Assembly: GCF_030546645.1 (NCBI RefSeq)
Contig: NZ_JAUOTO010000004.1
Location: forward strand, 124,001 to 188,000
DNA from: Flavitalea plasmicola
GTDB taxonomy: Bacteria; Bacteroidota; Bacteroidia; Chitinophagales; Chitinophagaceae
DNA: 64,000 nucleotides
Reading direction: 5' to 3'
Made by a program: the position numbers and the translations under genes. The notes under the pieces are model-generated. The model was not told the DNA's origin, did not search any database, and saw only the letters and a list, made by a program, of their open reading frames with translations. Below are positions 8,051 to 17,542 of this stretch, piece after piece (position 1 is the first letter of the stretch; the number at the start of each line of letters is the position of its first letter).

Positions 8051-10972
8051 ATGACGAATAATCCCAAGAAAACGATCATTGTCAGTGCGGGGCCGGCGGC
8101 GGCGGGAAAGAATACTTTTTCAACGGGTGTGCTGTTGAATTTAGCCAATAATAAAAAAGGAGGGATGGCCATTGAGCTGCTGATGGTGATGGACAAGAAA
8201 GAGGGCAGGACCTTTCAGCGTATACCGATGACGGGGACGAATTACCTGTCTTATCTGAATGGCCTTACGCCGGCGGTGGCTGCTGTGATCAAAAGGCTAC
8301 GGGATGATGCCCTGGTGGAGCATCTTGTACGCAATGGTTTTGGCTGGCTGCGGGATGCGGACAAGCCTTTCGAGCACCTCGATGAGCGGCATATGCCTTT
8401 ATTAAATGACTATGTAGGCAGTGTACTGCAGGAGCTTAAGCCATTGGCTCCCGCCATCGAGCGGTTGTTCTATCTGCCGGCGGGCGAGGTTTTTGCCAAC
8501 AGGAGCGTGCGGCCGGCGGCTATCAGTCCTTTCATTCCTTCGTTGCAATTCAAGGTGGAGAAGGATGATGACAGCATCGGTTTGCAATGCGCCGTCATGA
8601 TCAATAATAATCTCTTCCCGTTGGAGGATTTTTTACAGACGCCTTTTTTTCTGAAAAGCGGCAATGAATTCTTCCTGTTGAAAAAGGAGGATAGGGAAGC
8701 GCTTGAAAAGTATAAGACGGAATGGAAGAAGGTGCCTCTTTTGGGGCAGCCGCGGTTCCTGGAAACGGTCGTAAAGCCGCTGGCGGGAAAATATCCGGTG
8801 GATATGGAGGCCGTGATCCGGACGGAGTTGGTGGATGTGGCTCCCCGGGGAAAGGTATTTGTCAGTGAGCTCAATGAGAATTTTTTGCTTATCAAGCCGA
8901 AATGGGATTATTCGGGAGTGGAGGTAGAAGGGGAAGACGAGGAAGAGACAAGAGTGGAGGGGGAGGACAGGGTATTTGTGGTTGTCCGGCGCCGGCAGGA
9001 GGAAAGTGTATTGACGGAGGCGCTTCGCGGGCTGCATGCTAAATTCGCTGGGCAAAGCAATGGATATTTTTATTTAAATTTCAAGGAGGCGCTGGAGAAG
9101 AGCTGGTTCCTTCAATTTTACCAGCGGATGCTGCAGCTGGATATTCCCGTGCTTGGCATGAACAAGCTCCGGAAATTCAAGTATAACACGCATGTGCCCA
9201 AGCTGGAGATGATCGCGGGCAAAGGGATCGATTGGTTCGATCTTACTATCCGGGTGAGCTATGGTGACCAGGTGGTGCCTTTGCATGAGCTGAGGAAGGC
9301 GATATTGGGCCGGCAGGATTTTATCTTACTGGGAGATGGGTCTCTTGGCGTGCTGCCAAAGGAATGGGTCCAGCAATATGGGTTGCTGATGAAGATGGGA
9401 CAGGTGAAAGAGGGGATGTTGAAGCTGCCGGAGGTGCACTGGGGATTGCTGGAGGAAGCGGGCTCCGCCTTTTCGGATGATGGTTCGGTGCGTTTGCAGC
9501 AGGAGCTGGAATTAAAGAAGCAGCGGCTACAGGGCATCGGTGAGGAGAAAACACGGGAGGTTCCGGCGGGTATACAGGCCCGGCTGCGGGATTACCAGCT
9601 GGCCGGATTTTCCTGGATGTGCCTGTTGGACGATATGGGCTGGGGCGGATGTCTTGCGGACGATATGGGATTGGGCAAGACCTTACAGACGATCACTTTC
9701 CTGCAATACCTGGTAAATCAATACCGGGATGAAACGCACCTGGTCATCTGTCCCACCTCTCTTTTATATAACTGGGAAGCGGAGCTGAAGAAGTTTGCGC
9801 CGGGGTTGGGATGGCATATTCATTATGGGTCGGACCGGGTGCTGGACGAGGATGTATTCAGGTCGGGGCGTCTGATCATTACGAGCTATGGTATGGTGCG
9901 TAATGATATCCAGCATTTTGCTGCTTTTAAGTTTGGCTATATTATCCTGGACGAGAGCCAGGCTATCAAGAACCCTGGTTCGCAGGTGCGCAAGGCGGTG
10001 CAGCAGCTGACCGCGCGCAACAGGCTTGCCTTAAGCGGAACGCCCGTACAGAATAACACCTTCGATCTATATGCGCAAATGGATTTCCTGAACCCTGGGA
10101 TGCTGGGCAGCCAGGACTTTTTCAGGATGGAGTTTGCCACGCCTATCGATAAGAATGGGGATAAGGAGGCTGCCGCCCGGCTTCGCAAGCTCGTGTATCC
10201 ATTCATCCTTCGAAGGACCAAGGAGCAGGTGGCCCGCGATCTCCCCGACAAGACGGAAATGATCCTTTGGTGTGAGATGGGGGCGGAGCAGCGGAAGATC
10301 TATGACAGCTTTAAGGACCATTACAGGGAAAGCATATTGGAACATATCGCTGAGGATGGGGTAGGGCGCAGCAGCATCTATATTTTGGAAGGGCTCACCA
10401 AGCTGCGCCAGATCTGTGACAGTCCGGCTATTCTCCGGGAAGAGACGCCTTATCCCAACAGCAGCGCCAAGCTGGATGAATTGATCCGGGAGATCGAGGA
10501 GAATACGGGTCACCACAAGGCGTTGGTGTTTTCGCAGTTCACTTCCATGCTGGAGCTGATCCGTACGGCATTGGCCGAGCGGGGTATTCCCTATTTGTAT
10601 CTCGACGGAAGTGTTTCGGCGGAAGATCGCCGGCTGTCGGTGCAGCAGTTCCAGGAAGAGGAGGATACGCGGGTATTTCTTATCAGCCTGAAGGCGGGGG
10701 GAGTAGGACTGACGCTGACGGCGGCCGATTATGTTTATTTAGTCGATCCCTGGTGGAATCCTGCGGCCGAGCAACAGGCTATTGACCGGAGCCATCGGAT
10801 CGGACAGGTGAAGAAAGTGTTTGCTTACCGGATGATCTGTAAGGATACGGTGGAAGAAAAGATATTGCAGCTGCAGGAGAAGAAGCGGCAGCTGACAGCG
10901 GACCTGGTAGGTGATGAAGGGGGATTTGTGAAGAAGCTGACGCAGGAGGATGTGGCTTATTTGTTTAGTTGA
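8051..10972 (+). CDS. SNF2-family DNA-dependent ATPase/helicase
   Basis: Cytoplasmic SWI2/SNF2 ATPase, likely remodelling protein-DNA or RNA-polymerase complexes as RapA/HepL-type proteins do. Residues ~1-510 are a large N-terminal region of the bacterial SNF2 type. The ATPase lobe 1 has motif I LADDMGLGKTLQT (Lys543), motif II DESQ (634-637, a DEAH variant usual for SNF2), and motif III LSGTPVQN. Lobe 2 has GLTLTAADYVYLVDPWWN and the motif VI arginines in AIDRSHRIGQ. The length of 973 residues is in the usual range. No nuclease or methylase neighbours suggest a defence role. It stands alone between oppositely oriented genes; its stop is 2 bp from the stop of the convergent SIMPL gene. Confidence 0.92.
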   Translation: MTNNPKKTIIVSAGPAAAGKNTFSTGVLLNLANNKKGGMAIELLMVMDKKEGRTFQRIPMTGTNYLSYLNGLTPAVAAVIKRLRDDALVEHLVRNGFGWLRDADKPFEHLDERHMPLLNDYVGSVLQELKPLAPAIERLFYLPAGEVFANRSVRPAAISPFIPSLQFKVEKDDDSIGLQCAVMINNNLFPLEDFLQTPFFLKSGNEFFLLKKEDREALEKYKTEWKKVPLLGQPRFLETVVKPLAGKYPVDMEAVIRTELVDVAPRGKVFVSELNENFLLIKPKWDYSGVEVEGEDEEETRVEGEDRVFVVVRRRQEESVLTEALRGLHAKFAGQSNGYFYLNFKEALEKSWFLQFYQRMLQLDIPVLGMNKLRKFKYNTHVPKLEMIAGKGIDWFDLTIRVSYGDQVVPLHELRKAILGRQDFILLGDGSLGVLPKEWVQQYGLLMKMGQVKEGMLKLPEVHWGLLEEAGSAFSDDGSVRLQQELELKKQRLQGIGEEKTREVPAGIQARLRDYQLAGFSWMCLLDDMGWGGCLADDMGLGKTLQTITFLQYLVNQYRDETHLVICPTSLLYNWEAELKKFAPGLGWHIHYGSDRVLDEDVFRSGRLIITSYGMVRNDIQHFAAFKFGYIILDESQAIKNPGSQVRKAVQQLTARNRLALSGTPVQNNTFDLYAQMDFLNPGMLGSQDFFRMEFATPIDKNGDKEAAARLRKLVYPFILRRTKEQVARDLPDKTEMILWCEMGAEQRKIYDSFKDHYRESILEHIAEDGVGRSSIYILEGLTKLRQICDSPAILREETPYPNSSAKLDELIREIEENTGHHKALVFSQFTSMLELIRTALAERGIPYLYLDGSVSAEDRRLSVQQFQEEEDTRVFLISLKAGGVGLTLTAADYVYLVDPWWNPAAEQQAIDRSHRIGQVKKVFAYRMICKDTVEEKILQLQEKKRQLTADLVGDEGGFVKKLTQEDVAYLFS

Positions 10973-10974
10973 GG

Positions 10975-11706
10975 TTATTCCACGGAGAAGCGTACCCTGC
11001 AGGCGGCTTTGATGGGGTAGAAGGAACTAATGGGGACGTTTGACACCAGCACATCCGTCTCTGCGGGGCCAATGGAAGTATGCCAGCCGGGGAGGGCATA
11101 ATACCTGCTCAGCGGCGGATAGGATGTCCAACCGCCGGAGCTTTTTTCTTCCGGCGTATCTGTAACGGAAAGGACGCCGGTGATGCGGTGATTGGTGAAT
11201 GCCGCTATATGCGTTGCTTTTTCCGTGGCTTTGGCAATCAATTTTTCCCACAGCGCTTTCTGACAGGCCGATTCATCGCCGGCCACGGCTACCTCGACGG
11301 AACTGGTGATACGGCCGTCGTTCTTTATCAATTGATAGAGCTGCGCCAGGGAATCGAGGGTATGTATAAGGATGCGCCTGGAGAATGTCCTATCCGAGAG
11401 GGACGCCATCTCAAAAGTGTCCTGGGCGGAGAGGGGAAGTATACTAAATCTTTTTTGTTTCAGGGTAAGGATAAGTGAGTCGAGGGAACGTTTGGCATGT
11501 TTGTTCTGCTGTTCCATTAATTGCGTAGGGTTGGCATTGCGCGCGCTGTAGTATAGCGTATTGTCGTCCTTTGCCACTGACAGCTTGAGGACGAAGGTTT
11601 GTGCTTCCGCCAGAACGGTGTCCGAGACGGAGACCTCGATGAATTTTTCCTGGGCGGATAAGCGGGTGGTGATGGTCAGTGCGAGGAGGAGGGATAGGGG
11701 TTTCAT
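10975..11706 (-). CDS. SIMPL (DUF541) domain periplasmic protein
   Basis: Secreted 243-residue protein. Residues 1-18 form a signal peptide ending in LSAQ. The mature part starts with FIEVSVSDTVLAEAQTF and has the SIMPL pattern of a beta strand repeat, a helical middle (SLDSLILTLKQKRF) and the Ala-rich helix KATEKATHIAAF followed by a beta-rich C-terminal half. In the family these are periplasmic proteins of poorly known role, linked in other bacteria to oxidative stress (YggE) or signalling. It is a single gene, convergent with the SNF2 gene and co-directional with the CvfB-like gene 46 bp upstream. A call from pattern only; moderate confidence in the family. Confidence 0.75.
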   Translation of the reverse strand: MKPLSLLLALTITTRLSAQEKFIEVSVSDTVLAEAQTFVLKLSVAKDDNTLYYSARNANPTQLMEQQNKHAKRSLDSLILTLKQKRFSILPLSAQDTFEMASLSDRTFSRRILIHTLDSLAQLYQLIKNDGRITSSVEVAVAGDESACQKALWEKLIAKATEKATHIAAFTNHRITGVLSVTDTPEEKSSGGWTSYPPLSRYYALPGWHTSIGPAETDVLVSNVPISSFYPIKAACRVRFSVE

Positions 11707-11752
11707 GTATAGGTTTTGGCCTGGGTTTGAATGAAGATATAAAAGTTTGGAA

Positions 11753-12604
11753 TTACTTTATCAAGTCAATCCCCTCCTCCGTCAATTTTATTTTCTTTTC
11801 CTTATACAGGCGGCCTGTCGTCATTTTGAAGGTTTTTTTGCTCATGCCGAAGAAGGAGTAGATGGCTTCCGGATCGGATTTGTCGTGATAGGGCAGGTGA
11901 CCTTTGTGTTCTTTCAGGAGGCGGAGGACCTTTTCCGCGGCGTCTTCCACCCTGTCGTAGCCGGGCTTGCCGGCGACCACGTCGATCTGGGTTTCGCCCG
12001 AGGGGGAGCTTTCGGCGAGGAGGATATTTTTTATGAAACCTTTGAATTTGTCGCCTACGCGAATGTCGCGGAATATTTCATTGAAGTGAAGGACTCCCGT
12101 ATGCCGGTTGTTTATCACGACGACGTACCCGATGTCGGTGCGGCGGAGGACGGTGAGGTCGACGATGTCTTTTTCCTGTACGGTGAGGTTTTCGTTGCTG
12201 AGGTAGGAGTCTACTTTTTCGGAGGCTGCCAGGCGGCCGGTCTGTTCGTCCAGGTAGATCTTTACCAGGTAGTCGCCGCCTTTGCGCATGCCGCTGAGCT
12301 GCCTGGATTTGGGGACAAAAAGGTCTTTCATCAGGCCCCAGTCGAGGAAGGCTCCCAGTGGGGTGACGTTGACGGCCCTTAACAGCACGATGTCGCCCAG
12401 GATACCTTTGGGTTCCTGGGTGGTAGCGATCAGCCTGTCCTCGCCATCATGATAGAGGAAGACCTTCAGCTTATCGCCTGGTTTGGCTCCTTTGGGGACA
12501 AAGCGTTTGGGTAACAGAATGCCCTCTTTTCCATCTTCCAGGATGAGGCCGAAGGCCAGCTCTTTTTTTACAGTCAGCGTATTGTATTCCCCTACGTGGA
12601 TCAT
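11753..12604 (-). CDS. cvfB: CvfB-like S1 RNA-binding protein
   Basis: RNA-binding regulator of the CvfB/YitL family, which in Firmicutes affects virulence and mRNA stability. The order is an N-terminal OB fold (GEYNTLTVKK..FGLIL), tandem S1 domains (VNVTPLGAFLDWGLMKDLFVP; VLRRTDIGYVVVINNRHTG), and a C-terminal winged helix (DPEAIYSFFGMSKKTFKMT). I chose the ATG at 12604 (283 residues). An ATG at 12637 adds 11 residues that match nothing in the family, and a near-consensus -7 box (TTACTTTG) lies just before 12604. If that box is used, the message would be almost leaderless. The gene is divergent from the FecR-like gene. Confidence 0.88.
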   Translation of the reverse strand: MIHVGEYNTLTVKKELAFGLILEDGKEGILLPKRFVPKGAKPGDKLKVFLYHDGEDRLIATTQEPKGILGDIVLLRAVNVTPLGAFLDWGLMKDLFVPKSRQLSGMRKGGDYLVKIYLDEQTGRLAASEKVDSYLSNENLTVQEKDIVDLTVLRRTDIGYVVVINNRHTGVLHFNEIFRDIRVGDKFKGFIKNILLAESSPSGETQIDVVAGKPGYDRVEDAAEKVLRLLKEHKGHLPYHDKSDPEAIYSFFGMSKKTFKMTTGRLYKEKKIKLTEEGIDLIK

Positions 12605-12643
12605 GGGTGCAAAGTAAGGAAAGTTCCGTAGTTTCACGGCCCT

Positions 12644-13210
12644 ATGGGCTATCCGACTGATTCGAAGGCATATTATAAGTTAATGCTGGTACTTATGCTG
12701 GCAGGGGCCTGGCATTGCAAAGGGCGGGAAAAGCAGGCGAATGGGCAGGATCCGGGTGTGGTGGATACGATAAAAGAGAAAGCGGCTCCCCCGAAGATCC
12801 TTACGCTGCCGGATGGCACGCAGGTGGTGATGGATCCCCGGACGGAGATCCGTCCTATGGAGGGATTTGGGAAGGCGAACCGGGATGTGACGTTTGACGG
12901 GGAAGGGGTGTTGATCGTCCACGATGGGGCAAAACCTTTTGTCATTCATACGCGAAACCTGGTGGTGACCGTGGAAGGGAAGAACGCCCGCATCCATGTG
13001 GATGCGTTTGCTTCCAGTCCTGGTGAAGAGGTTGACCTGCTGGAGGGCAAGCTCAAGGTGATCAAGTCTTATCATTCCTCTACAGATAATAGCACGGAGG
13101 TGCTCCAGGCGGGCGAGATGGTGATGATCAACCGCGACATCGACCTGATGGAAAAAGAGACGCTCAAGCCTGAAGAGCAAAAGGTCCTGGAACTGAAATT
13201 TCCCAAGTGA
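12644..13210 (+). CDS. Stand-alone FecR-like domain protein, probably envelope-anchored
   Basis: The 188-residue protein resembles the C-terminal FecR domain: TLPDGTQVVMDPRTEI, then RDVTFDGEGVLIVHDG and PFVIHTRNLVVTVEG. In anti-sigma FecR proteins this is the periplasmic part, behind a sigma-binding helix and a membrane segment. Here the sigma-binding part is missing and no ECF sigma gene is nearby. A hydrophobic stretch (MLVLMLAGAW) followed by Cys looks like an export signal, but the residue before Cys is His, so the lipobox is not canonical. An alternative start at 12683 would put this stretch at the very N-terminus. Role unknown; a periplasmic scaffold or sensor is possible. Confidence 0.65.
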   Translation: MGYPTDSKAYYKLMLVLMLAGAWHCKGREKQANGQDPGVVDTIKEKAAPPKILTLPDGTQVVMDPRTEIRPMEGFGKANRDVTFDGEGVLIVHDGAKPFVIHTRNLVVTVEGKNARIHVDAFASSPGEEVDLLEGKLKVIKSYHSSTDNSTEVLQAGEMVMINRDIDLMEKETLKPEEQKVLELKFPK

Positions 13211-13259
13211 GCAATACCTGATGGACACGCATATTCATTTTTAAGAGTAACGTTTTCGG

Positions 13260-13291
13260 GGCTGCAAGCTGCAAGCCTCCAGCTGCCAGCC
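13260..13291. repeat. Short copy of the 7-bp CAAGCTG repeat
   Basis: About two and a half units of GCTGCAA followed by a degenerate reverse-like arm (AGCTGCCAGCC), between the FecR-like and DUF155 genes. It belongs to the same family as the repeats near 19.4, 27.1, 27.3, 35.6 and 55.6 kb. Any function here is unknown; it lies just upstream of the DUF155 start. Confidence 0.6.
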
Positions 13292-13330
13292 AGGGTTTTG
13301 GGGAATGTGGGGAATCGATTAACTTGTATT

Positions 13331-14113
13331 ATGCTTCCAGTCGTTTCATACCAGATAGCTGACAGTATCGACGTCAAATCATTCAAAAATATCTTCAGCG
13401 AAGGGATCACTCACTATGATGCGGACGAGCTGTTCTACAAAATGGGGCCGGAATCTTATGTATATGTTTTTAAATATGGGGTTGTCTGTTTTCTGAATGC
13501 GGACGAGGGGACCTGCAAGGGGTTCCTTGACCGGATCACCCCCTATTGCAAATATCCATTTGAGCATCCTTTAACCGAGGAATTCCAGATCGAGACCAAT
13601 GCAAAAGAGAACAAGTTTGGTTACAATACGATCGAGATCATCAATGCGGACACGGAAACACTGCGGCTGATCATGCTGAATGTCAGCCAGTCGGTGGCAT
13701 TGGATTATTTCTCGGACCAGACCAATGCGCTGCTGGAGGAGACCAATTCCCAGACCTTACTGCTGGAAAGGAAGGGCAGGCTTTCATTGTCAGGGAAAAG
13801 CCTTAAAAAATATATCGGGAGAACGCTTAATCTCAAGAACCGGATCTCGGAGAATCTATACATATTCGATTCGCCTCCTGAAACATGGGAGGATGAGAAC
13901 CTGAATAAGATCGATCTGGGGCTTAAGCGGACTTTCGACCTGCAGGAGCGATTCAGGGATGTCAAGGAGGGTTTGGAGATCATAAGAGAAAACCTGGAGC
14001 TTTTCAAGGACCTCCTGCAGTACCGTAACAGCACGGTCCTGGAATGGATCATTATTATTCTTGTCTCTGCGGAGGTGGTGAATATTCTTATCGAAAAAAT
14101 CTTCAAGTTTTGA
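13331..14113 (+). CDS. RMD1/YagE-type DUF155 protein
   Basis: Member of the DUF155 family (yeast Rmd1/Sif2, human RMND1), whose molecular activity is not established. The family hallmarks are YVYVFKYGVVCFLN near the N-terminus, the middle motif LNVSQSVALDYF, NRISENLYIFDSPPETWEDE, and a C-terminal hydrophobic anchor (WIIIILVSAEVVNILI). I chose the ATG at 13331 (260 residues). A TTG at 13298 would add 11 residues partly encoded by the repeat-rich leader. Expected location: inner membrane by the C-terminal tail. It is transcribed alone, with 217 bp or more to its nearest co-directional genes, so the context gives no clue to its job. Confidence 0.85.
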   Translation: MLPVVSYQIADSIDVKSFKNIFSEGITHYDADELFYKMGPESYVYVFKYGVVCFLNADEGTCKGFLDRITPYCKYPFEHPLTEEFQIETNAKENKFGYNTIEIINADTETLRLIMLNVSQSVALDYFSDQTNALLEETNSQTLLLERKGRLSLSGKSLKKYIGRTLNLKNRISENLYIFDSPPETWEDENLNKIDLGLKRTFDLQERFRDVKEGLEIIRENLELFKDLLQYRNSTVLEWIIIILVSAEVVNILIEKIFKF

Positions 14114-14379
14114 TGTTGGCCGGCATTATATATGAACAAAGCTAATATGATCTCAATTGATTGATCTTCAGTTTTTTGGATGAAAGGTTCCAGGTTTTAG
14201 GGCCGATATTTATTATACTATCCGAATATAAATTGCGTTTGGCTGTCTGAAATTTTTTCTTTGACAGGTGAATCGGAAACATTGCCTGTTGTATGAAAGT
14301 CCATCTTCTTCGGCTATGTCCCTCCGATGCCGGAATGTCGATTACCATCTTCCATTCTTAAACAAACAAACAGCTGTTT

Positions 14380-17300
14380 ATGACAAAAAAGCGATTGCTG
14401 CTATGGTGTACCTTGTGCACTTTTTTTCTTTTTGGGCTACGTGTTGCCCGGGCGCAGGACCGGACGATCACCGGGACGGTGAGCGATGAAAAAGGGGGAC
14501 CGTTGAATGGCGCCACGGTCAAGGTAAAGGGTTCCAGCCAGGGGGTCAGCACGGATGCCACGGGGCGTTTTTCCCTAACGGCCCCGGCTAAGGTGTCTGC
14601 CCTGGAAGTGTCCTATGTGGGTTTTGAGACGCTGCAGGTTGGGATCACGGGTAGCGGACCTTTGCAGATCATTTTGCAGCCAGCTAAGGGTAGTCTGGAC
14701 GAAGTGGTCGTAGTGGGTTATGGAACACAAAAACGTAAGGATGTAACGGGTTCTGTCGCCAGCGTAAAAGGGGCTGCCATCAAAAATCAGCCGGTGACGA
14801 ACGTGACGGAGGCGTTGCAAGGCCGGGCTGCCGGCGTGGAGGTGATAAAAAATTCGGGTGAGCCGGGCGCGACGCCGACGATCATTATCCGGGGTTTGTC
14901 CTCCCTGCACCAGCCGGGTCCATTGTATATCGTGGACGGGGTGCGTGTACCGGGGGACAATATCAATATCCAGGATATTGCGACCATCGATATTTTGAAG
15001 GATGCGAGTGCCGCCGCCATTTACGGGTCTGCGGCGGCGGGAGGGGTCATCATCATCACCACGAAGAAGGGAGGGGGCGCCAAGCCGGCGATCAATTTCA
15101 ATGCGCGCTATGGTATCACGAAACCGAAATTGGTAAAGCTGCTGGACAAGCCGGGATTTATCAAGCTGTACAATATCACGCATCCTACTTTCTTTGCGGG
15201 AGCGACGCATACGGATACGCTGGCTAATACGGATTGGGTAAAAGCGTTATACGGGGATGCCTATGAGCAGAACTACAACCTTTCCGTATCGGGCTCGACG
15301 CCTGTGGTGAACTATCTTTTCTCGGGCTTTTACAATGCGCAGAAAGGCATTTATATCAAGAACTACTCCAATATAGCCGGCGCGCGGATCAATACGGACT
15401 ATAAGCTGGCGGAATTCCTCAAGATCGGGGAGCAGCTGGCTATCTCGCAAAGGAGGACGGCCCCGCTGGTGGGCACGGAAGCGCAGCTGCACAATGCGCC
15501 TTTCCGTACGCAGCCGATCATCCCTATCAAACGTGCAGATGGCAGCTGGGGGGTGGTTCCCCCGGGATATAATGGTCTTGCTTTTGGCGGTCCGAATCCT
15601 GTAGGCTCCGCACAGTCCGCCAATGCGCAGAACTTCCGGAATAACCTGCAGGCGAATGTCTATGCCGAAGTAAAGCTGCCACTGCACCTGAGCTTCCGGA
15701 CCAATTTCGGATATTCCTATTACCTGGAGACGCAGGACTATTTCCAAAATTCCTTCAATTTCGGATCTGTCACCAATACGAATAACTCGCTCAACAAGTA
15801 TTATATCGAAAGCTCGCAACTGCTGAGCAACTATGTGCTGACCTATGACCAGCGCTTTGGGAAGCATAGCCTCAATGCCGTGGCGGGGTACGAGCAGATC
15901 AGGAACACGTTTAATACGGTGAATGCCCTGGAGACCTCTGTGGGTAAGGAGAATTATTCCTTTGTCCAGACCTCACAGACTTCGATCACTGCTTCCGGGT
16001 ATAGTGACAACAATGGGTTGATAAAGTCTTTTTTTGGCAAATTGTATTACAATTTCGACAACCGGTACTATGTCTCCGGAACGATACGCCAGGATGCCAA
16101 TTTTACGGTGTTTGGACCTAACAGGCAGAAGGGTGTTTTTGGCGCGGCCAGCGTGGGCTGGACGATCAGCGACGAGGGATTCTTCAAACCGCTGACCCGT
16201 GGGGTGAACCTGCTGAAATTCAGGGGCAGCTACGGGGCGCTTGGCAATAGCGCCATCCCTCCCTATACTTATTCGGCTACGTACAGCAAGTTCCTTGGGT
16301 CTTCGGGGCTGGGCTCTTTGTCGGGTGCGAACTTCGCCCCGGGCGCTCCGCTGCTGATCGGCAATGCGATCAACTCTATCCCCAATCCTAATATCCATTG
16401 GGAGACCGTGTATGAGACGAACATAGGGCTTGATGGCGAGGCGTTGAAAGGCAAGCTGTATTTCACGCTGGACTGGTATAATAAAACGACGAAGGATGTG
16501 CTGTATGCCTTGCCGCTGTCGCTGAGCTCAGGTTTTACGGCGCCTTATTTTACGAATATAGGGAAGGTGAGCAGCAAAGGCTTCGACATCCTGCTGGGCT
16601 ATCGCAGCAAGGCGGGAGCGCTGGGTTATGATGTGAGCGCAACGGCGGGCTTTAACAAGAACAAGGTCCAGGACCTGGATGGTATTACAACGGATGCCTT
16701 GTATGACGGCTACAATTATTACAACAATGGGAATTCGGGCTATGGCATCATGGCTAATCAGACGTTGACGATCACCAAGGCCGGCCTGCCTTTTGGCAGT
16801 TTTTATGGGTATGAGGCACAGGGGCTTTTCAAGACGGATGCGGAAGCGGCTGCCAGCGCGCAGCCCAACGCCAAAGCGGGCGACCTGAAATTTGCGCATG
16901 ATGCGAAGAATGGTACGACGTTGTCTCCCGATGACCGGCGGGTGATCGGCAATCCTAACCCGAAGCTGGTGTATGGCTTTACTGTCCGGCTGGACTATAA
17001 AAATTTCGACGCCGCCTTTTTATTCAACGGGGTAGCGGGCGTACAGCTTTTCAACGGAGTAAAGGCCTACGAGCAATATCCATTTGCCGACGGCAATACG
17101 ACCAGCAAGGTTTTTGGCGACTCCTATTTTGGCGGCAATCAATTGACCTCCCAGCCCCGCCTGGGGATTGTGAACCCGGACGGCAGCTTCAACCTGGACC
17201 CGAACAAGAACTATACTTCCGTGAACAGTTATTTTGTAGAGAGCGGCAGCTACCTGAAACTAAAGAACGTGCAGGTGGGCTATACGTTCTCGGGCGGATT

Positions 17301-17529
17301 ACTGAATAAGATCGCTGTAAGAAATGCAAGGCTGTTCGTAATGGCCAATAACCTCTTCACCATCACGCATTATTCGGGGCTGGACCCTGAGATCGGCAGC
17401 GCTTTTTCGCAGGCTGCGATGTCGGGATTCGTCGGCACAACCGTGGGAGTCACGACGCGAGGATTGGATGCGGTGTCCCAATATCCGCAAACGCGGATCT
17501 ATTCGGCCGGCATTGACTTTAATTTTTAA
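14380..17529 (+). CDS. SusC/RagA-family TonB-dependent outer-membrane transporter
   Basis: Outer-membrane importer that works with the SusD lipoprotein encoded 13 bp downstream, energised by TonB. Residues 1-26 form a signal peptide (ends RVARAQ). A CarboxypepD_reg-like domain follows (ITGTVSDEKGGPLNGATV). Then comes the SusC box (DEVVVVGYGTQKRKDVTG) and plug domain (IIIRGLSSLHQPGPLYIVDG), and a long beta barrel ending in SAGIDFNF with the C-terminal Phe typical of barrel insertion. The length of 1049 residues is normal. The GH97 gene after susD suggests an alpha-linked glucan or galactoside as substrate. No anti-sigma interaction (STN) domain and no adjacent regulator are present, so control of this locus is not visible. 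Confidence 0.95.
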   Translation: MTKKRLLLWCTLCTFFLFGLRVARAQDRTITGTVSDEKGGPLNGATVKVKGSSQGVSTDATGRFSLTAPAKVSALEVSYVGFETLQVGITGSGPLQIILQPAKGSLDEVVVVGYGTQKRKDVTGSVASVKGAAIKNQPVTNVTEALQGRAAGVEVIKNSGEPGATPTIIIRGLSSLHQPGPLYIVDGVRVPGDNINIQDIATIDILKDASAAAIYGSAAAGGVIIITTKKGGGAKPAINFNARYGITKPKLVKLLDKPGFIKLYNITHPTFFAGATHTDTLANTDWVKALYGDAYEQNYNLSVSGSTPVVNYLFSGFYNAQKGIYIKNYSNIAGARINTDYKLAEFLKIGEQLAISQRRTAPLVGTEAQLHNAPFRTQPIIPIKRADGSWGVVPPGYNGLAFGGPNPVGSAQSANAQNFRNNLQANVYAEVKLPLHLSFRTNFGYSYYLETQDYFQNSFNFGSVTNTNNSLNKYYIESSQLLSNYVLTYDQRFGKHSLNAVAGYEQIRNTFNTVNALETSVGKENYSFVQTSQTSITASGYSDNNGLIKSFFGKLYYNFDNRYYVSGTIRQDANFTVFGPNRQKGVFGAASVGWTISDEGFFKPLTRGVNLLKFRGSYGALGNSAIPPYTYSATYSKFLGSSGLGSLSGANFAPGAPLLIGNAINSIPNPNIHWETVYETNIGLDGEALKGKLYFTLDWYNKTTKDVLYALPLSLSSGFTAPYFTNIGKVSSKGFDILLGYRSKAGALGYDVSATAGFNKNKVQDLDGITTDALYDGYNYYNNGNSGYGIMANQTLTITKAGLPFGSFYGYEAQGLFKTDAEAAASAQPNAKAGDLKFAHDAKNGTTLSPDDRRVIGNPNPKLVYGFTVRLDYKNFDAAFLFNGVAGVQLFNGVKAYEQYPFADGNTTSKVFGDSYFGGNQLTSQPRLGIVNPDGSFNLDPNKNYTSVNSYFVESGSYLKLKNVQVGYTFSGGLLNKIAVRNARLFVMANNLFTITHYSGLDPEIGSAFSQAAMSGFVGTTVGVTTRGLDAVSQYPQTRIYSAGIDFNF

Positions 17530-17542
17530 TAAACTTATTTAT

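Noticed and set aside
8051-8130. P-loop-like GPAAAGKNT at the N-terminus of the SNF2 protein
   Set aside because: It does not fit GxxxxGK[ST] and lies outside the ATPase core; the true Walker A is at residue ~543.
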